From the NCBI GenBank assembly GCA_019636565.1, contig JAHBXG010000008.1, positions 62,001 through 126,000 of the forward strand: DNA of 64,000 nucleotides, given 5' to 3'. Every line of letters starts with the position of its first letter. Within the stretch, counting starts at the first letter, position 1. The DNA comes from Phycisphaeraceae bacterium. GTDB taxonomy: Bacteria > Planctomycetota > Phycisphaerae > Phycisphaerales > UBA1924. Shown piece by piece: positions 52,469-61,004 of this stretch. The notes beneath the pieces are model-generated. The model did no database searches. It was not told where the DNA came from and saw only the letters and a list, made by a program, of their open reading frames with translations. The position numbers and the translations under genes were made by a program.

Positions 52469-53263
52469 GTGCAGAACTTTCAGACTTTCACCACAACGAC
52501 GGGCGGACCAATGCGAGCGGGCGGAATGCAACCTCTGGCGGCATGGGACAACCAGAAAGACCCTCGCTCGGACTTTCACTCGTGGTGGTATCTGCGCCAC
52601 ACGTTCCGCGTGATGGAGCATCTGGCCAGCCTGAATCTGCCCTTGAACAACAAGCGCATTCTGGAAGTTTCGGCGGGCATCGGCGATCTGACGACGTTCT
52701 TTCTCGATCGCGGCTGCACAGTCGATGCGACCGACAGCCGGCCGGAAAACCTGGCAATGCTCAAGTGGCGCTTCGAGAACGAGATGAAGGGGCTGCGTTT
52801 CTTCTTTCTGGATCTTGAGCATCCTTCCACGAGCAATCTGCGCCGAGATGAGAAGTACGACATCGTCTTCAACTTCGGCGTTCTCTATCACCTCGCGAAC
52901 CCGAAGGAATCGCTGGAATATCTCGCGCCATTCGCCAAAGACCTGTTCTTGCTCGAGACCTGCGTCTCGATGGGTTCGGAAGAGGCGATTAACCTCGTGA
53001 AAGAAGAGAAGGCCCACTTCTCGCAGGCGATGCACGGCACCGGATGTCGGCCGACGCGTCCGTGGATCTATAACCAGTTGAAGCGGCACTTCCCGCACGT
53101 ATACATGCCCAAGACGCAGCCGAACTGGAAGAATTTCATCACCGACTGGGAAGCAAAGGAATCGGGCACGCCTCTGACGCGCTCGATCTTCATCGGGTCG
53201 CACAAGCCGCTCGACAATCCGCTGCTGGTAGAGAGCATCCCGATGCAGCAGACCAAGCACTAG
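52469..53263 (+). CDS. SAM-dependent methyltransferase
   Basis: A 264-residue class I methyltransferase. Motif I is ILEVSAGIGDLTTFFLDRG (about 65-83), motif II ATDSRPENLAML, and motif IV KYDIVFNFGVLYHLANPK. Closest in look to methyltransferases that act on small molecules or glycans; the substrate is not evident. The start is a GTG preceded by CAGGAG. It lies between guaB and the PhnP-like gene on the same strand (40 and 15 nt gaps), so the three may be one operon. Confidence 0.85.
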   Translation: MQNFQTFTTTTGGPMRAGGMQPLAAWDNQKDPRSDFHSWWYLRHTFRVMEHLASLNLPLNNKRILEVSAGIGDLTTFFLDRGCTVDATDSRPENLAMLKWRFENEMKGLRFFFLDLEHPSTSNLRRDEKYDIVFNFGVLYHLANPKESLEYLAPFAKDLFLLETCVSMGSEEAINLVKEEKAHFSQAMHGTGCRPTRPWIYNQLKRHFPHVYMPKTQPNWKNFITDWEAKESGTPLTRSIFIGSHKPLDNPLLVESIPMQQTKH

Positions 53264-53278
53264 GGGCGCGCCGGAACT

Positions 53279-54112
53279 TTGCGCGATTTCAAGTTCAAGT
53301 TCCTGGGCACGGGCACATCGAGCGGGATCCCGGTGATCGGGTGCGACTGCGCGGTCTGCCGGAGCAACGACCCCAAGGACAACCGGCTCCGAACCAGCGC
53401 CGCGATCGAGTGGACCGATGATTCAGGGAAGCCCCGAACCCTTCTGATCGACACCAGCCCCGATCTGCGCCAGCAGGCGCTGCGGTTCGGTGTGAAACGC
53501 CTCGATGCGATCCTGTACACGCACAATCACGTCGATCACACGTTTGGACTTGATGAAGTGCGCCGGTACAACGCGCTGCAAGGTCAAGCGATCGATGTGT
53601 ACGCCGAGTCGCACACGCTGAGTTTCCTGAAGAGAACCTTCGGGCACATCTTCGAGAGCGAGAAGAACATCAACCAGAGTTTCGTGGCGACGCTGATCGC
53701 GTGGCCTCTGGAGGTGGGTAAGGCGATCGAGTTGCACGGCGTGCGGTTCACGCCGGTGCGAGTGCTGCACGGGCGGCTGCCGATCGTGGGGTTTCGGATT
53801 GAAGCGATGGGAGCTTCTGAAAGCCCACCGTCCGCCTCAATCCTGCCTTTGGCGTATCTGACCGACGTTTCGGCAATCCCGCCCGAGACTTGGAAGGAAC
53901 TCAAGGGCCTGCGCACACTGGTGCTCGATGCGCTGCGGCATCGTCACCACCCGACGCACCTCACGCTCGGCCAGGCGGTGAGCATCGCGCACGAGGTGGG
54001 CGCTGAAAAAACGTACTTCGTCCACATGACGCACGACCTCGGGCATGCGGAGACGCAGAAGGACTTGCCCGAAGGGATGATGCTGGCGTGGGATGGGTTG
54101 GAGTTGGGGTGA
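53279..54112 (+). CDS. Metallo-beta-lactamase-fold hydrolase, PhnP-like
   Basis: A 277-residue MBL-fold protein with the extra Cys-containing loop of PhnP: FLGTGTSSGIPVIGCDCAVC. The metal site is THNHVDHTFGLDE, with further ligands in VRVLHGRLP, YLTDVS and HMTHDLGHAE. PhnP acts as a phosphodiesterase on cyclic ribose phosphate; relatives include lipoate/octanoate-linked proteins, so the substrate is not certain. The start is a TTG 15 nt after the methyltransferase stop, preceded by GGAA. Confidence 0.88.
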   Translation: MRDFKFKFLGTGTSSGIPVIGCDCAVCRSNDPKDNRLRTSAAIEWTDDSGKPRTLLIDTSPDLRQQALRFGVKRLDAILYTHNHVDHTFGLDEVRRYNALQGQAIDVYAESHTLSFLKRTFGHIFESEKNINQSFVATLIAWPLEVGKAIELHGVRFTPVRVLHGRLPIVGFRIEAMGASESPPSASILPLAYLTDVSAIPPETWKELKGLRTLVLDALRHRHHPTHLTLGQAVSIAHEVGAEKTYFVHMTHDLGHAETQKDLPEGMMLAWDGLELG

Positions 54113-54322
54113 AACGCGGGATCGCCCAGACGTCGAGGGAGCCGGAGGCTTGTGCCCGACTCCAACAACCACCTGCCGGATCGCCCCGCAGATGCCAGAC
54201 TAAGGCGCGGAAGATCAATCGGATGGATTTTCTTTCGGACTTCGCTGCAACCTGACAATCATGGACTGCGGAAAGGACACCGCGGGGCACAGGGTCGCGC
54301 ATTGCGTGTTGGGGAGGACTGG

Positions 54323-56002
54323 ATGATTATCTCACCGGGTGTGCATGGCGCTATCGGAACTGTGGTTGTCGGTGGGCTAGTGGCTGGACTTCCAGTCGCT
54401 GCGTCCGCGCAATGCGATGCGCGTTGGCTACCTGAGACCCCGACGGAACGCGTTGAAGGCGCCGGAAATCGCATTGTGAAGATGACAATGTGGGATTCGG
54501 ACGGCGATGGCCCTTTGCCGCCGAAGCTCGTGATTGTGGGATCGTTCACGACTGCGGGCGGAGTGGCCGCAGCAAATATTGCAAGTTGGGATGGCTATCA
54601 GTGGGAACAGATTGGTGGAGGGACAAACGGGTGGCTCAGCGCTGTTGCCGTGCTTTCGGATGGGCGTCTGGTCGTCGCCGGCTATTTTTCGCTTGCCGGA
54701 AACGTGCCGGTCTCGAACATCGCGGCGTGGGACGGGAATCAATGGAGCACGCTTGGCGAAGGGCTGTCCGGCTCGCCGCCGCTGATTTATTTTCAAGTGA
54801 ATGCATTGTGTGCGGATGCGAACGGCGGCGTCTATGCCGCGGGGGGATTTACGAATGCCGGAGGAAGCGCGGCGAGCAACATCGCGTATTGGAACGGCGA
54901 TGCGTGGACGACGTTGAGCTCAGGACTATCTGGTGCGCCGGGTGAGCATCCCTGGGTGAGCAGCTTGCTCATGTTGCCCAGCGGCGAATTGCTTGCTGGC
55001 GGAATGTTTACGAACGCGAGCGGGACGGCCGTCAAGAGCCTCGCGAAGTGGAATGGGACAGTTTGGAGCGATGTCGGTGGCGGCGTGAACGGAACGATTT
55101 GGTGCATCGGGCGCGCGGCATCGGGTTCGATCTTCGTCGGCGGAGATTTCTCCGTCTTGACCGCCCCATTTCAGAGCGCTTCAAGTATTGCAGAATGGAA
55201 CGGCACTAAGTGGAACCGCGTCGGGTCGGGTGTCAATGGACCGGGGGGAGGGACAGGCATTGTTCGGGATGTAGTCTTCTTGCCGAACGGTGATCTGATC
55301 GCGGGTGGTACCTTGACTTTGGCGGGCAGCTCGCCCGCATCGTCCATCGCACGGTGGAACGGCTCAATGTGGTCGCAACTCGGATCGGGACTACCGAGCG
55401 CGGTGCAATCGATGTTCTTGCACCCGAGCGGCGAACTGCTTGTTGGACGCGACACCACCATGTCATCGAACAAGACGAAGGTGCTCTCCCGGTGGGCCGG
55501 CGGCGCGTCCACCTGGATCGCGGAACAACCCCAGTCGGCGTCGGCCCAATGCGGCGGCTCGATCGCTTTCGAGTCGCGCCTTTCCACGGGTTACGACGTA
55601 ACCGGCGCTTCCTGGTTCCGGGGCGAAGAACAGCTTTCTCACAATCCCGCAGCGGGAATTCGAGTCGAGATCAGCGGGCGCTCATGCGTACTGCGGTTCG
55701 ACAACGTTTCTCCCGCAATTGCTGGAGCATACCGCTGCGTGTTCAGCACCGCGTGCACGAATGTTGAAAGCGAAACGGCGGTGTTTGTCGTCACCGGAAC
55801 TTGTTGCGTCGCCGATTTCAACCTGGACGGAGAAGTGAACGACGTGGATTTCGAGCAGTTTGTTGTGGCGTACAACATTCTGGCGTGCGATGACGAATTG
55901 ATGACGCCGGGGTGTCCCGCAGACTTGAACCGCGACGGAATGGTTGACGATGCGGACTTCCAGGCGTTTGTGGTTGCATACGACCAGTTGGTTTGTTCCT
56001 GA
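54323..56002 (+). CDS. Secreted beta-propeller protein with Ig-like and dockerin-like domains
   Basis: A 559-residue exported protein (signal ending ASAQ). Residues 45-420 hold about seven blade-like repeats of the form GGxFTxAGGxxASNIAxWxG-xWxxLGxG; examples are AGGFTNAGGSAASNIAYWNG and AGGTLTLAGSSPASSIARWNG. An Ig-like unit follows (SASAQCGGSIAFESRLS ... GAYRCVFSTACTN). The C-terminus has two Asp-loop repeats (DFNLDGEVNDVDFEQF, DLNRDGMVDDADFQAF) like those on the haloperoxidase. Role in surface display or polysaccharide binding is inferred. GGGGAGG precedes the ATG at 54323, chosen for the signal peptide. Confidence 0.88.
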   Translation: MIISPGVHGAIGTVVVGGLVAGLPVAASAQCDARWLPETPTERVEGAGNRIVKMTMWDSDGDGPLPPKLVIVGSFTTAGGVAAANIASWDGYQWEQIGGGTNGWLSAVAVLSDGRLVVAGYFSLAGNVPVSNIAAWDGNQWSTLGEGLSGSPPLIYFQVNALCADANGGVYAAGGFTNAGGSAASNIAYWNGDAWTTLSSGLSGAPGEHPWVSSLLMLPSGELLAGGMFTNASGTAVKSLAKWNGTVWSDVGGGVNGTIWCIGRAASGSIFVGGDFSVLTAPFQSASSIAEWNGTKWNRVGSGVNGPGGGTGIVRDVVFLPNGDLIAGGTLTLAGSSPASSIARWNGSMWSQLGSGLPSAVQSMFLHPSGELLVGRDTTMSSNKTKVLSRWAGGASTWIAEQPQSASAQCGGSIAFESRLSTGYDVTGASWFRGEEQLSHNPAAGIRVEISGRSCVLRFDNVSPAIAGAYRCVFSTACTNVESETAVFVVTGTCCVADFNLDGEVNDVDFEQFVVAYNILACDDELMTPGCPADLNRDGMVDDADFQAFVVAYDQLVCS

Positions 56003-56173
56003 CGTCGGCTGCGGCGGCTACGCCAATCGATTCTGGTTGAACAGAGGGAAAAAAACAAAGCCGCGCAGCAGACTCTTGCCTGAGCGATGGCAACACGATT
56101 GGTCCGATCCCACACCGCAATTTGCCGAAACTGGTCCATGGCCCGACCATGACGTTTCGGCGAGAGCCGATGC

Positions 56174-56905
56174 TCACGGCTTGCGATACCCCGAATTCTC
56201 CACCACCACCTTGAGATTCTGCTTCTCAAGATTGAGCGTGGTCTCTTCCGCGTACGTTGTGCCATCTTCGAGTGCGCCGAAGGTCACGTTGCAGGTCAGC
56301 GGCTTCGCCGGTGTGTCGAGGTAGCTGGTGACCGCAAGCGTCGCCGGTCGGTTGTTCGTCAGATCTACCTCGATGCTCAGCTTGTCGCCGGGGACTTTGT
56401 AATCCTTGAAGTTGAGGCGCACGCGCTTGCCAGGGTCCACAACATCAATCGAGGCGTTGCCCGCGGCCTTGCAGGCCTCGATCTGTTCGTGGCTGGGCGG
56501 CACATACTGATGGAGCGTCTCGACGGCCTGTTTCATTTCGTCCGTCAATTCGGCCTTCTTCTTCTCCATGATGATGCCGCGCAGGCCGCGTTTGCGCTCT
56601 GGGGGCGCCGGCTGGGTAAGCATGACTTTCTCGACCTTGCCACCTGCGCCGTAATAGCAGCGCTTCTCGATCTGCGCTTTCTGCTCGCCCTTCAGGAAGA
56701 CCGTCGTCGTCTCGATCCACTCATACTGCTTGATCGTTTCGCGGCTCTTGCGGAGATTCGCGACCAGTTCGCCGACCCGCTGATTCAGGCTTTCGGAGGG
56801 CTGTTCCACGCCCGCATCAGCTCGCATCGTGCTTTCGGATGTCGCGCCGACCGCGATCGGGAGACACATCGTCAGCGCAAGAAGAGAAGACTTCATCGTC
56901 ATCAT
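56174..56905 (-). CDS. Exported protein of unknown function
   Basis: A 243-residue protein with a signal peptide (MMTMKSSLLALTMCLPIAVGA). The mature part has a Lys/Glu-rich helical region (ANLRKSRETIKQYEWIETTTVF) and a beta-rich end (LSIEVDLTNNRPATLAVTSYLD). The layout, with an opening helix ahead of strands and a basic patch, loosely resembles LolA-like lipid-carrier proteins, but I do not claim that. GGGG lies before the ATG at 56905; a second ATG is at 56902. Confidence 0.65.
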   Translation of the reverse strand: MMTMKSSLLALTMCLPIAVGATSESTMRADAGVEQPSESLNQRVGELVANLRKSRETIKQYEWIETTTVFLKGEQKAQIEKRCYYGAGGKVEKVMLTQPAPPERKRGLRGIIMEKKKAELTDEMKQAVETLHQYVPPSHEQIEACKAAGNASIDVVDPGKRVRLNFKDYKVPGDKLSIEVDLTNNRPATLAVTSYLDTPAKPLTCNVTFGALEDGTTYAEETTLNLEKQNLKVVVENSGYRKP

Positions 56906-57032
56906 GAATTGGCCCCTGCTGGTGGATCGTGCCGAAAGCCCGAACATGGCTTGTGCTGTTGTACCACAACGCATCGCTATCGCACTTTCCCCGCACAGGA
57001 ACGGGGCTTCTGTCTGCCGCAAGGCGGTTCTC

Positions 57033-57770
57033 TCAACTGCTCCCGGCTCGCATGCGTTCGACGCCTTCCGGGAAGGGATAACTGGGGAAGACTCCGACAT
57101 GCCCGAATTTCCACATCGCCGGTGAGGTGTACACGTCGCCCCGGAAGCCGGCGTGGAAAACCGTCTTGAGGAGATTCTCGAAACTCGGTTCGGTGCCCGC
57201 GGCGGGGCTGTTGCCGCCGGTCACGAGTTTGTTCGCGCGAGCGTTCAGGAAACTGACCGTGCACACGGGCAAACGGTCGCGACGCTCCGCCAGCATCTTG
57301 TTGACAGTGATGAAGCCACGCGAGAGATCATCGAGCGTGAAGTGATCACGCCCGCGCGGGCGGAGCAGCGCGAGAATGAGCACGCTGTCAAGATCGAACT
57401 TGAGCACGTACGGCTCGCGGTCGTGCGCCGCGTGAACCGCCACCGACTCCTGGAAAAGTTTGGCATAACTGGTCACCGAGCGGCTCGACCACTGGCTGGT
57501 CGCGACGAGTTCGCACAGTTGGGCGATGATGCCGTGGGAGTTGTCCTGATCGTTCACGCCGCAGACAACGGTGCGATAGCGCCCGTCGAGGATGTCGCGG
57601 AGCATGTCCTGCCCCCAAAGGATGCGCAGGCGCTGGCCGCTGGTCAGTTTGCCCCCGGCCCCCGGCAGCAGACTGATCCGGTCGGGAGACTGGTCGGCCC
57701 GCAGGAGCGCTTCGGCATCGCCCTCGTAGAGCTTGATGGTGGGTTCGGGTGGACGGCTGTTGTTTGACAT
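57033..57770 (-). CDS. Conserved-looking hypothetical protein
   Basis: A 245-residue soluble protein with no domain that I recognise. It has a mixed alpha/beta look: RLRILWGQDMLRDILDGRYRTVVCGVND is a strong middle block, and LKFDLDSVLILALLRPRGRDHFTLDD another. The Cys/Asp (CGVNDQDNSHG) and Arg/His-rich blocks could be catalytic. The ATG at 57770 has GGGAG 8 nt upstream; a GTG at 57779 is an alternative. It reads divergently from the DUF2339 gene. Confidence 0.65.
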   Translation of the reverse strand: MSNNSRPPEPTIKLYEGDAEALLRADQSPDRISLLPGAGGKLTSGQRLRILWGQDMLRDILDGRYRTVVCGVNDQDNSHGIIAQLCELVATSQWSSRSVTSYAKLFQESVAVHAAHDREPYVLKFDLDSVLILALLRPRGRDHFTLDDLSRGFITVNKMLAERRDRLPVCTVSFLNARANKLVTGGNSPAAGTEPSFENLLKTVFHAGFRGDVYTSPAMWKFGHVGVFPSYPFPEGVERMRAGSS

Positions 57771-57902
57771 AGGGGTCACTCCCGGGTTTCAGGGGAAGGT
57801 AGTCTTCGTCCGCAGGATTCGTTCGCCATCCGCGCCGGGCGGACGAATTTGATCCAGGCAAGATGGCTGGCTAGTATTTGCTAACAATTCCGGGAGGTGC
57901 GC

Positions 57903-60719
57903 GTGGATGAGCGGCTGGAAAAACGGCTCGAAGCAATTGAGCGCCGGTTAGCAGCGCTTGAGCAAGAGACCACCGAACGGCCGATCGATGCGCGGTTCGC
58001 GCAAGTTCCGATCCCACCTGCTGTCGCCGCACCGCCCGTAGTTCCTTTGCCTGCGTTGCCCCCCGTGATGCGGACCTCTCTGCCGCCGCAAGGTTGGGCT
58101 TCTGCTCCGGCGACGGCGAGCGCCTCAGAATCCAATGACCCCGCAAGCGAGGCCGAGAATTCTCTTGCTGAGCGACTGGCAGCGCAGAAAAAACTGCGTC
58201 AACAGGCCGAGCAGGCCTGGCGCGAGCGCCTCGAAAAAGTGACTTCGTCGCCCGCGATCGACTGGTCGAAAATCGAGAGCCTGATCGCCGGGCGCTGGTA
58301 CGCGCTGGCCGGCGGGCTGGTGGTCACGATCGGTGTTGCGATGTTCGTGCAGTTCGCGGTCAAGCAGGGTTGGCTGGGACAGATTCCTGGTTGGGCGCGC
58401 TGCGCCATGGGCGGGATGCTCGGAGTCGCGCTTTTATGCACCGGTGAGTGGGCTCGGCGAAGAGTGAACGAATGGGCCGCGGTCGGCCTCACCGCATCGG
58501 GGTTGGGTTCGCTGTACGTTTCCTCATACGCGGCATATGCGCTTTATCAGTTGATGTCTCCCGGCACGACGCTGCTGATTCTGGCCGGCGTCGCCGGAAT
58601 CGGGCTGGCGATCAGCGCCACGACGAGTCTGAGCGTCGTCGGTCTGGTTTCGATGGCCGGTGCCTATATCGCGCCCTTCATCGCGAGTTCCGGGAACGCC
58701 GGATACGTCTATCTGCCGCCCTACTGGATGGCTCTATTGATCGTCGGACAGTTGCTCGGAGTCACCAAGGGGGGCACGTTCGCGATGTGCCGCTGGTTTG
58801 GCGCCGGGGCGACGCTGCTGCTCGGTGCGGGGTGGATCCTGAAGTTCGGAGGTGAATCGCCACGAATCGGGCTGGCGATGCTGGGAGGCGCGTGGGTGCT
58901 GTTCCACGCCGAAAGCGCGTGGACAGCGCGTAGAGCCGATCTGGGGAATGTGCTCGAATACACCGAAGCGGACTTGCCCCAGATTCTTGAATCCACGGAT
59001 GCCTTTTCAAGGGCGATGCGGATGCGCTTGCGTCCTCTGGTCAGCGTGTCCACCTCGGCATGGGCCGCATCGCTCGGCGTGTACGCGGCAAGGGAGTCGC
59101 ACGCGGTACCAGAAAGCCTTGCACCGGGAGTGATCGGTGCCCTTGCGCTGATCCTGGCGTGCGTTCTGGTCGGCCCCGCGGGCATTTTGAATCCTCGGCC
59201 AACCACCCGGCGAGAGCGGCTCGCGGCCGCGCTCTGTGCGACGGCCGGAACGCTTCTCGTTGCCACGATCGCCATCGCTTTGTCCGGTTTCGCGCAGACC
59301 ATCGCCCTCGCGGCCATCGGCCTCGCCGCCTTGGGCGCTGGTCGGTGGCTCCGCACCCAGGTGCTCGACATCTACAGCGGCCTTGTGCTGCTGTTCGCGG
59401 CCGGGCGGGTGCTTTTCTATGACTCGTGGGCGACCGCTCCGAACGCCCCGGGGCTGGAGGTGTTGGGTTTCTATCTGACAGAGTGGGCCGCGGCGTGCGC
59501 GGGGATCGGCGTGGCTTGGATCGTTTACGCCGTGGCCGCGGCGCGCCATCGCGAAGCCATAGACCCGAATTCACAAGACGCGGGCAATAACTTCGTACCT
59601 GTCCAATGGGTGCAGATTGCCGCGAATTTCGCGCTCGGACTGGGGATCGTGCTGCTGGGCTCTTCGCTCATTCATGAGCGTGCGGCACACGAAGCGATCG
59701 CGAGCGCGATAATCGCAACGGCAATCGTGTTCAGCTTCGTGGGCGCTTTCCGGCGTTCGGACGGGCTCCGAGTCGCATCGCTAATCGCACTCGCGGGCGC
59801 AACGGGGTGCACGCTGGCCCTTGCCTGGTGGACACAGCGTTCACACACGACCGAGATTGCCGGGCTGGCGCTTGTGCCCCAGATGTGGGTCGCGTTTGCG
59901 AATGGAATCGCAGCGCTGGTAATGGCCTGGATCTTGAGCGAGGCGTCGTGGCGCTGGGCGGTCGTTTCCAGAGGAATTGCGGGACTGGCGGTCTTCCTGT
60001 TTGTACTGGGAATTTCGCATGCGGACTCGAGCGCGACGAGCTTGTGCTATGTCTGGCTGGCAATCTGCTGGGCGTGCCTGCTGCTCGCTCGGTTGACCAC
60101 CGGCTTGGCGTTCGAGGCTCATGCGTTGTTGGTGTGGGTGGTGGTTCTCGGTGCCTGGGGGGCCAAGTTTGCTGCCAACGACTGGATTGGCTCCAAGGCG
60201 CCCCCGCTGCTCCAACCGGGTCTTTGGATCGCGTTCGCGCTGGCGGGGACGATCCTGGCAATTCGTAAACTGTCGAAGCGGGCTCTGGTCGGCCAGGAAG
60301 CGAAAGCCAAGATGCTGGGGTGGTGGGCGGCGACAACGCTCATTTGGGCGTCCACAAGCCTTGAGGTTGCCCGACTCTCCGAGATGCTGCCCATCGACGC
60401 AACGGCCCGAGGCGCGGCAGTGAGCCTCTGGTGGGGCTTGTTCGCCATCCTTCTGCTGGTCATTGGCTTCTGGCGGGATGAACCCATGGTGCGTCGGTGC
60501 GGCCTTGGACTCCTGGCCATCGCCACCGGAAAAGCCCTGGTGATCGACCTCGCCCGGGTCCCGGGCGGCTGGCGCGCGGTCAGCGTCGTCTGCCTGGGGC
60601 TGCTCATGCTGGGTGTCAGCGTCGTCTACGCGCGAATCGCCAAGAGCATCGCAAAGGGTTCGACGCCTCCAAAGGAAAGCGACGACACCCCACCTTCGGA
60701 GCCTGTTGAGACCGCCTGA
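57903..60719 (+). CDS. DUF2339 multi-pass membrane protein
   Basis: A 938-residue protein. A short coiled coil (EKRLEAIERRLAALEQET) and a Pro/Ala linker precede the membrane part, which has roughly 20-25 hydrophobic helices; GRWYALAGGLVVTIGVAMFVQFA is the typical DUF2339 opening. The family's function is unknown; members are among the largest predicted membrane proteins in bacteria and may be transport or cell-envelope factors. I favour the GTG at 57903, with GGGAGG 5 nt upstream; a GTG at 57897 overlaps that ribosome binding site. Confidence 0.88.
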   Translation: MDERLEKRLEAIERRLAALEQETTERPIDARFAQVPIPPAVAAPPVVPLPALPPVMRTSLPPQGWASAPATASASESNDPASEAENSLAERLAAQKKLRQQAEQAWRERLEKVTSSPAIDWSKIESLIAGRWYALAGGLVVTIGVAMFVQFAVKQGWLGQIPGWARCAMGGMLGVALLCTGEWARRRVNEWAAVGLTASGLGSLYVSSYAAYALYQLMSPGTTLLILAGVAGIGLAISATTSLSVVGLVSMAGAYIAPFIASSGNAGYVYLPPYWMALLIVGQLLGVTKGGTFAMCRWFGAGATLLLGAGWILKFGGESPRIGLAMLGGAWVLFHAESAWTARRADLGNVLEYTEADLPQILESTDAFSRAMRMRLRPLVSVSTSAWAASLGVYAARESHAVPESLAPGVIGALALILACVLVGPAGILNPRPTTRRERLAAALCATAGTLLVATIAIALSGFAQTIALAAIGLAALGAGRWLRTQVLDIYSGLVLLFAAGRVLFYDSWATAPNAPGLEVLGFYLTEWAAACAGIGVAWIVYAVAAARHREAIDPNSQDAGNNFVPVQWVQIAANFALGLGIVLLGSSLIHERAAHEAIASAIIATAIVFSFVGAFRRSDGLRVASLIALAGATGCTLALAWWTQRSHTTEIAGLALVPQMWVAFANGIAALVMAWILSEASWRWAVVSRGIAGLAVFLFVLGISHADSSATSLCYVWLAICWACLLLARLTTGLAFEAHALLVWVVVLGAWGAKFAANDWIGSKAPPLLQPGLWIAFALAGTILAIRKLSKRALVGQEAKAKMLGWWAATTLIWASTSLEVARLSEMLPIDATARGAAVSLWWGLFAILLLVIGFWRDEPMVRRCGLGLLAIATGKALVIDLARVPGGWRAVSVVCLGLLMLGVSVVYARIAKSIAKGSTPPKESDDTPPSEPVETA

Positions 60720-60775
60720 CAACCGCCCGATGTGTGTTTGAGCATGCGATCTCGGGGCTTCGACCCAAAAATCTC

Positions 60776-60804
60776 TTGACCCAGACCCGAACAAGTGTTA
60801 AGAA
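60776..60804 (+). promoter_or_regulatory. Candidate promoter for the Na/Pi cotransporter gene
   Basis: TTGACC (60776-60781), 17-nt spacer, TAAGAA (60799-60804), in a locally AT-richer stretch of the 285-base gap. The -10 match is modest. Confidence 0.35.
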
Positions 60805-61004
60805 ATGGTAAAGATGGTTGGTTCCCAGGGTCGAAGTATTGAACCGGTCGATATTTGCGCGTTCCGCTTGAACGGCGAGAGGAAAGACCGGGCTGGCGGC
60901 GAACTTGGGGGGAAGAGAAAAAAGGTTTGAGGACGTGACGCGGCACGAGGGCAGCGCAGGGCGGCGCCAGCCGGCGCGGGCACGCACAGGACGGAGCTTG
61001 TTTG

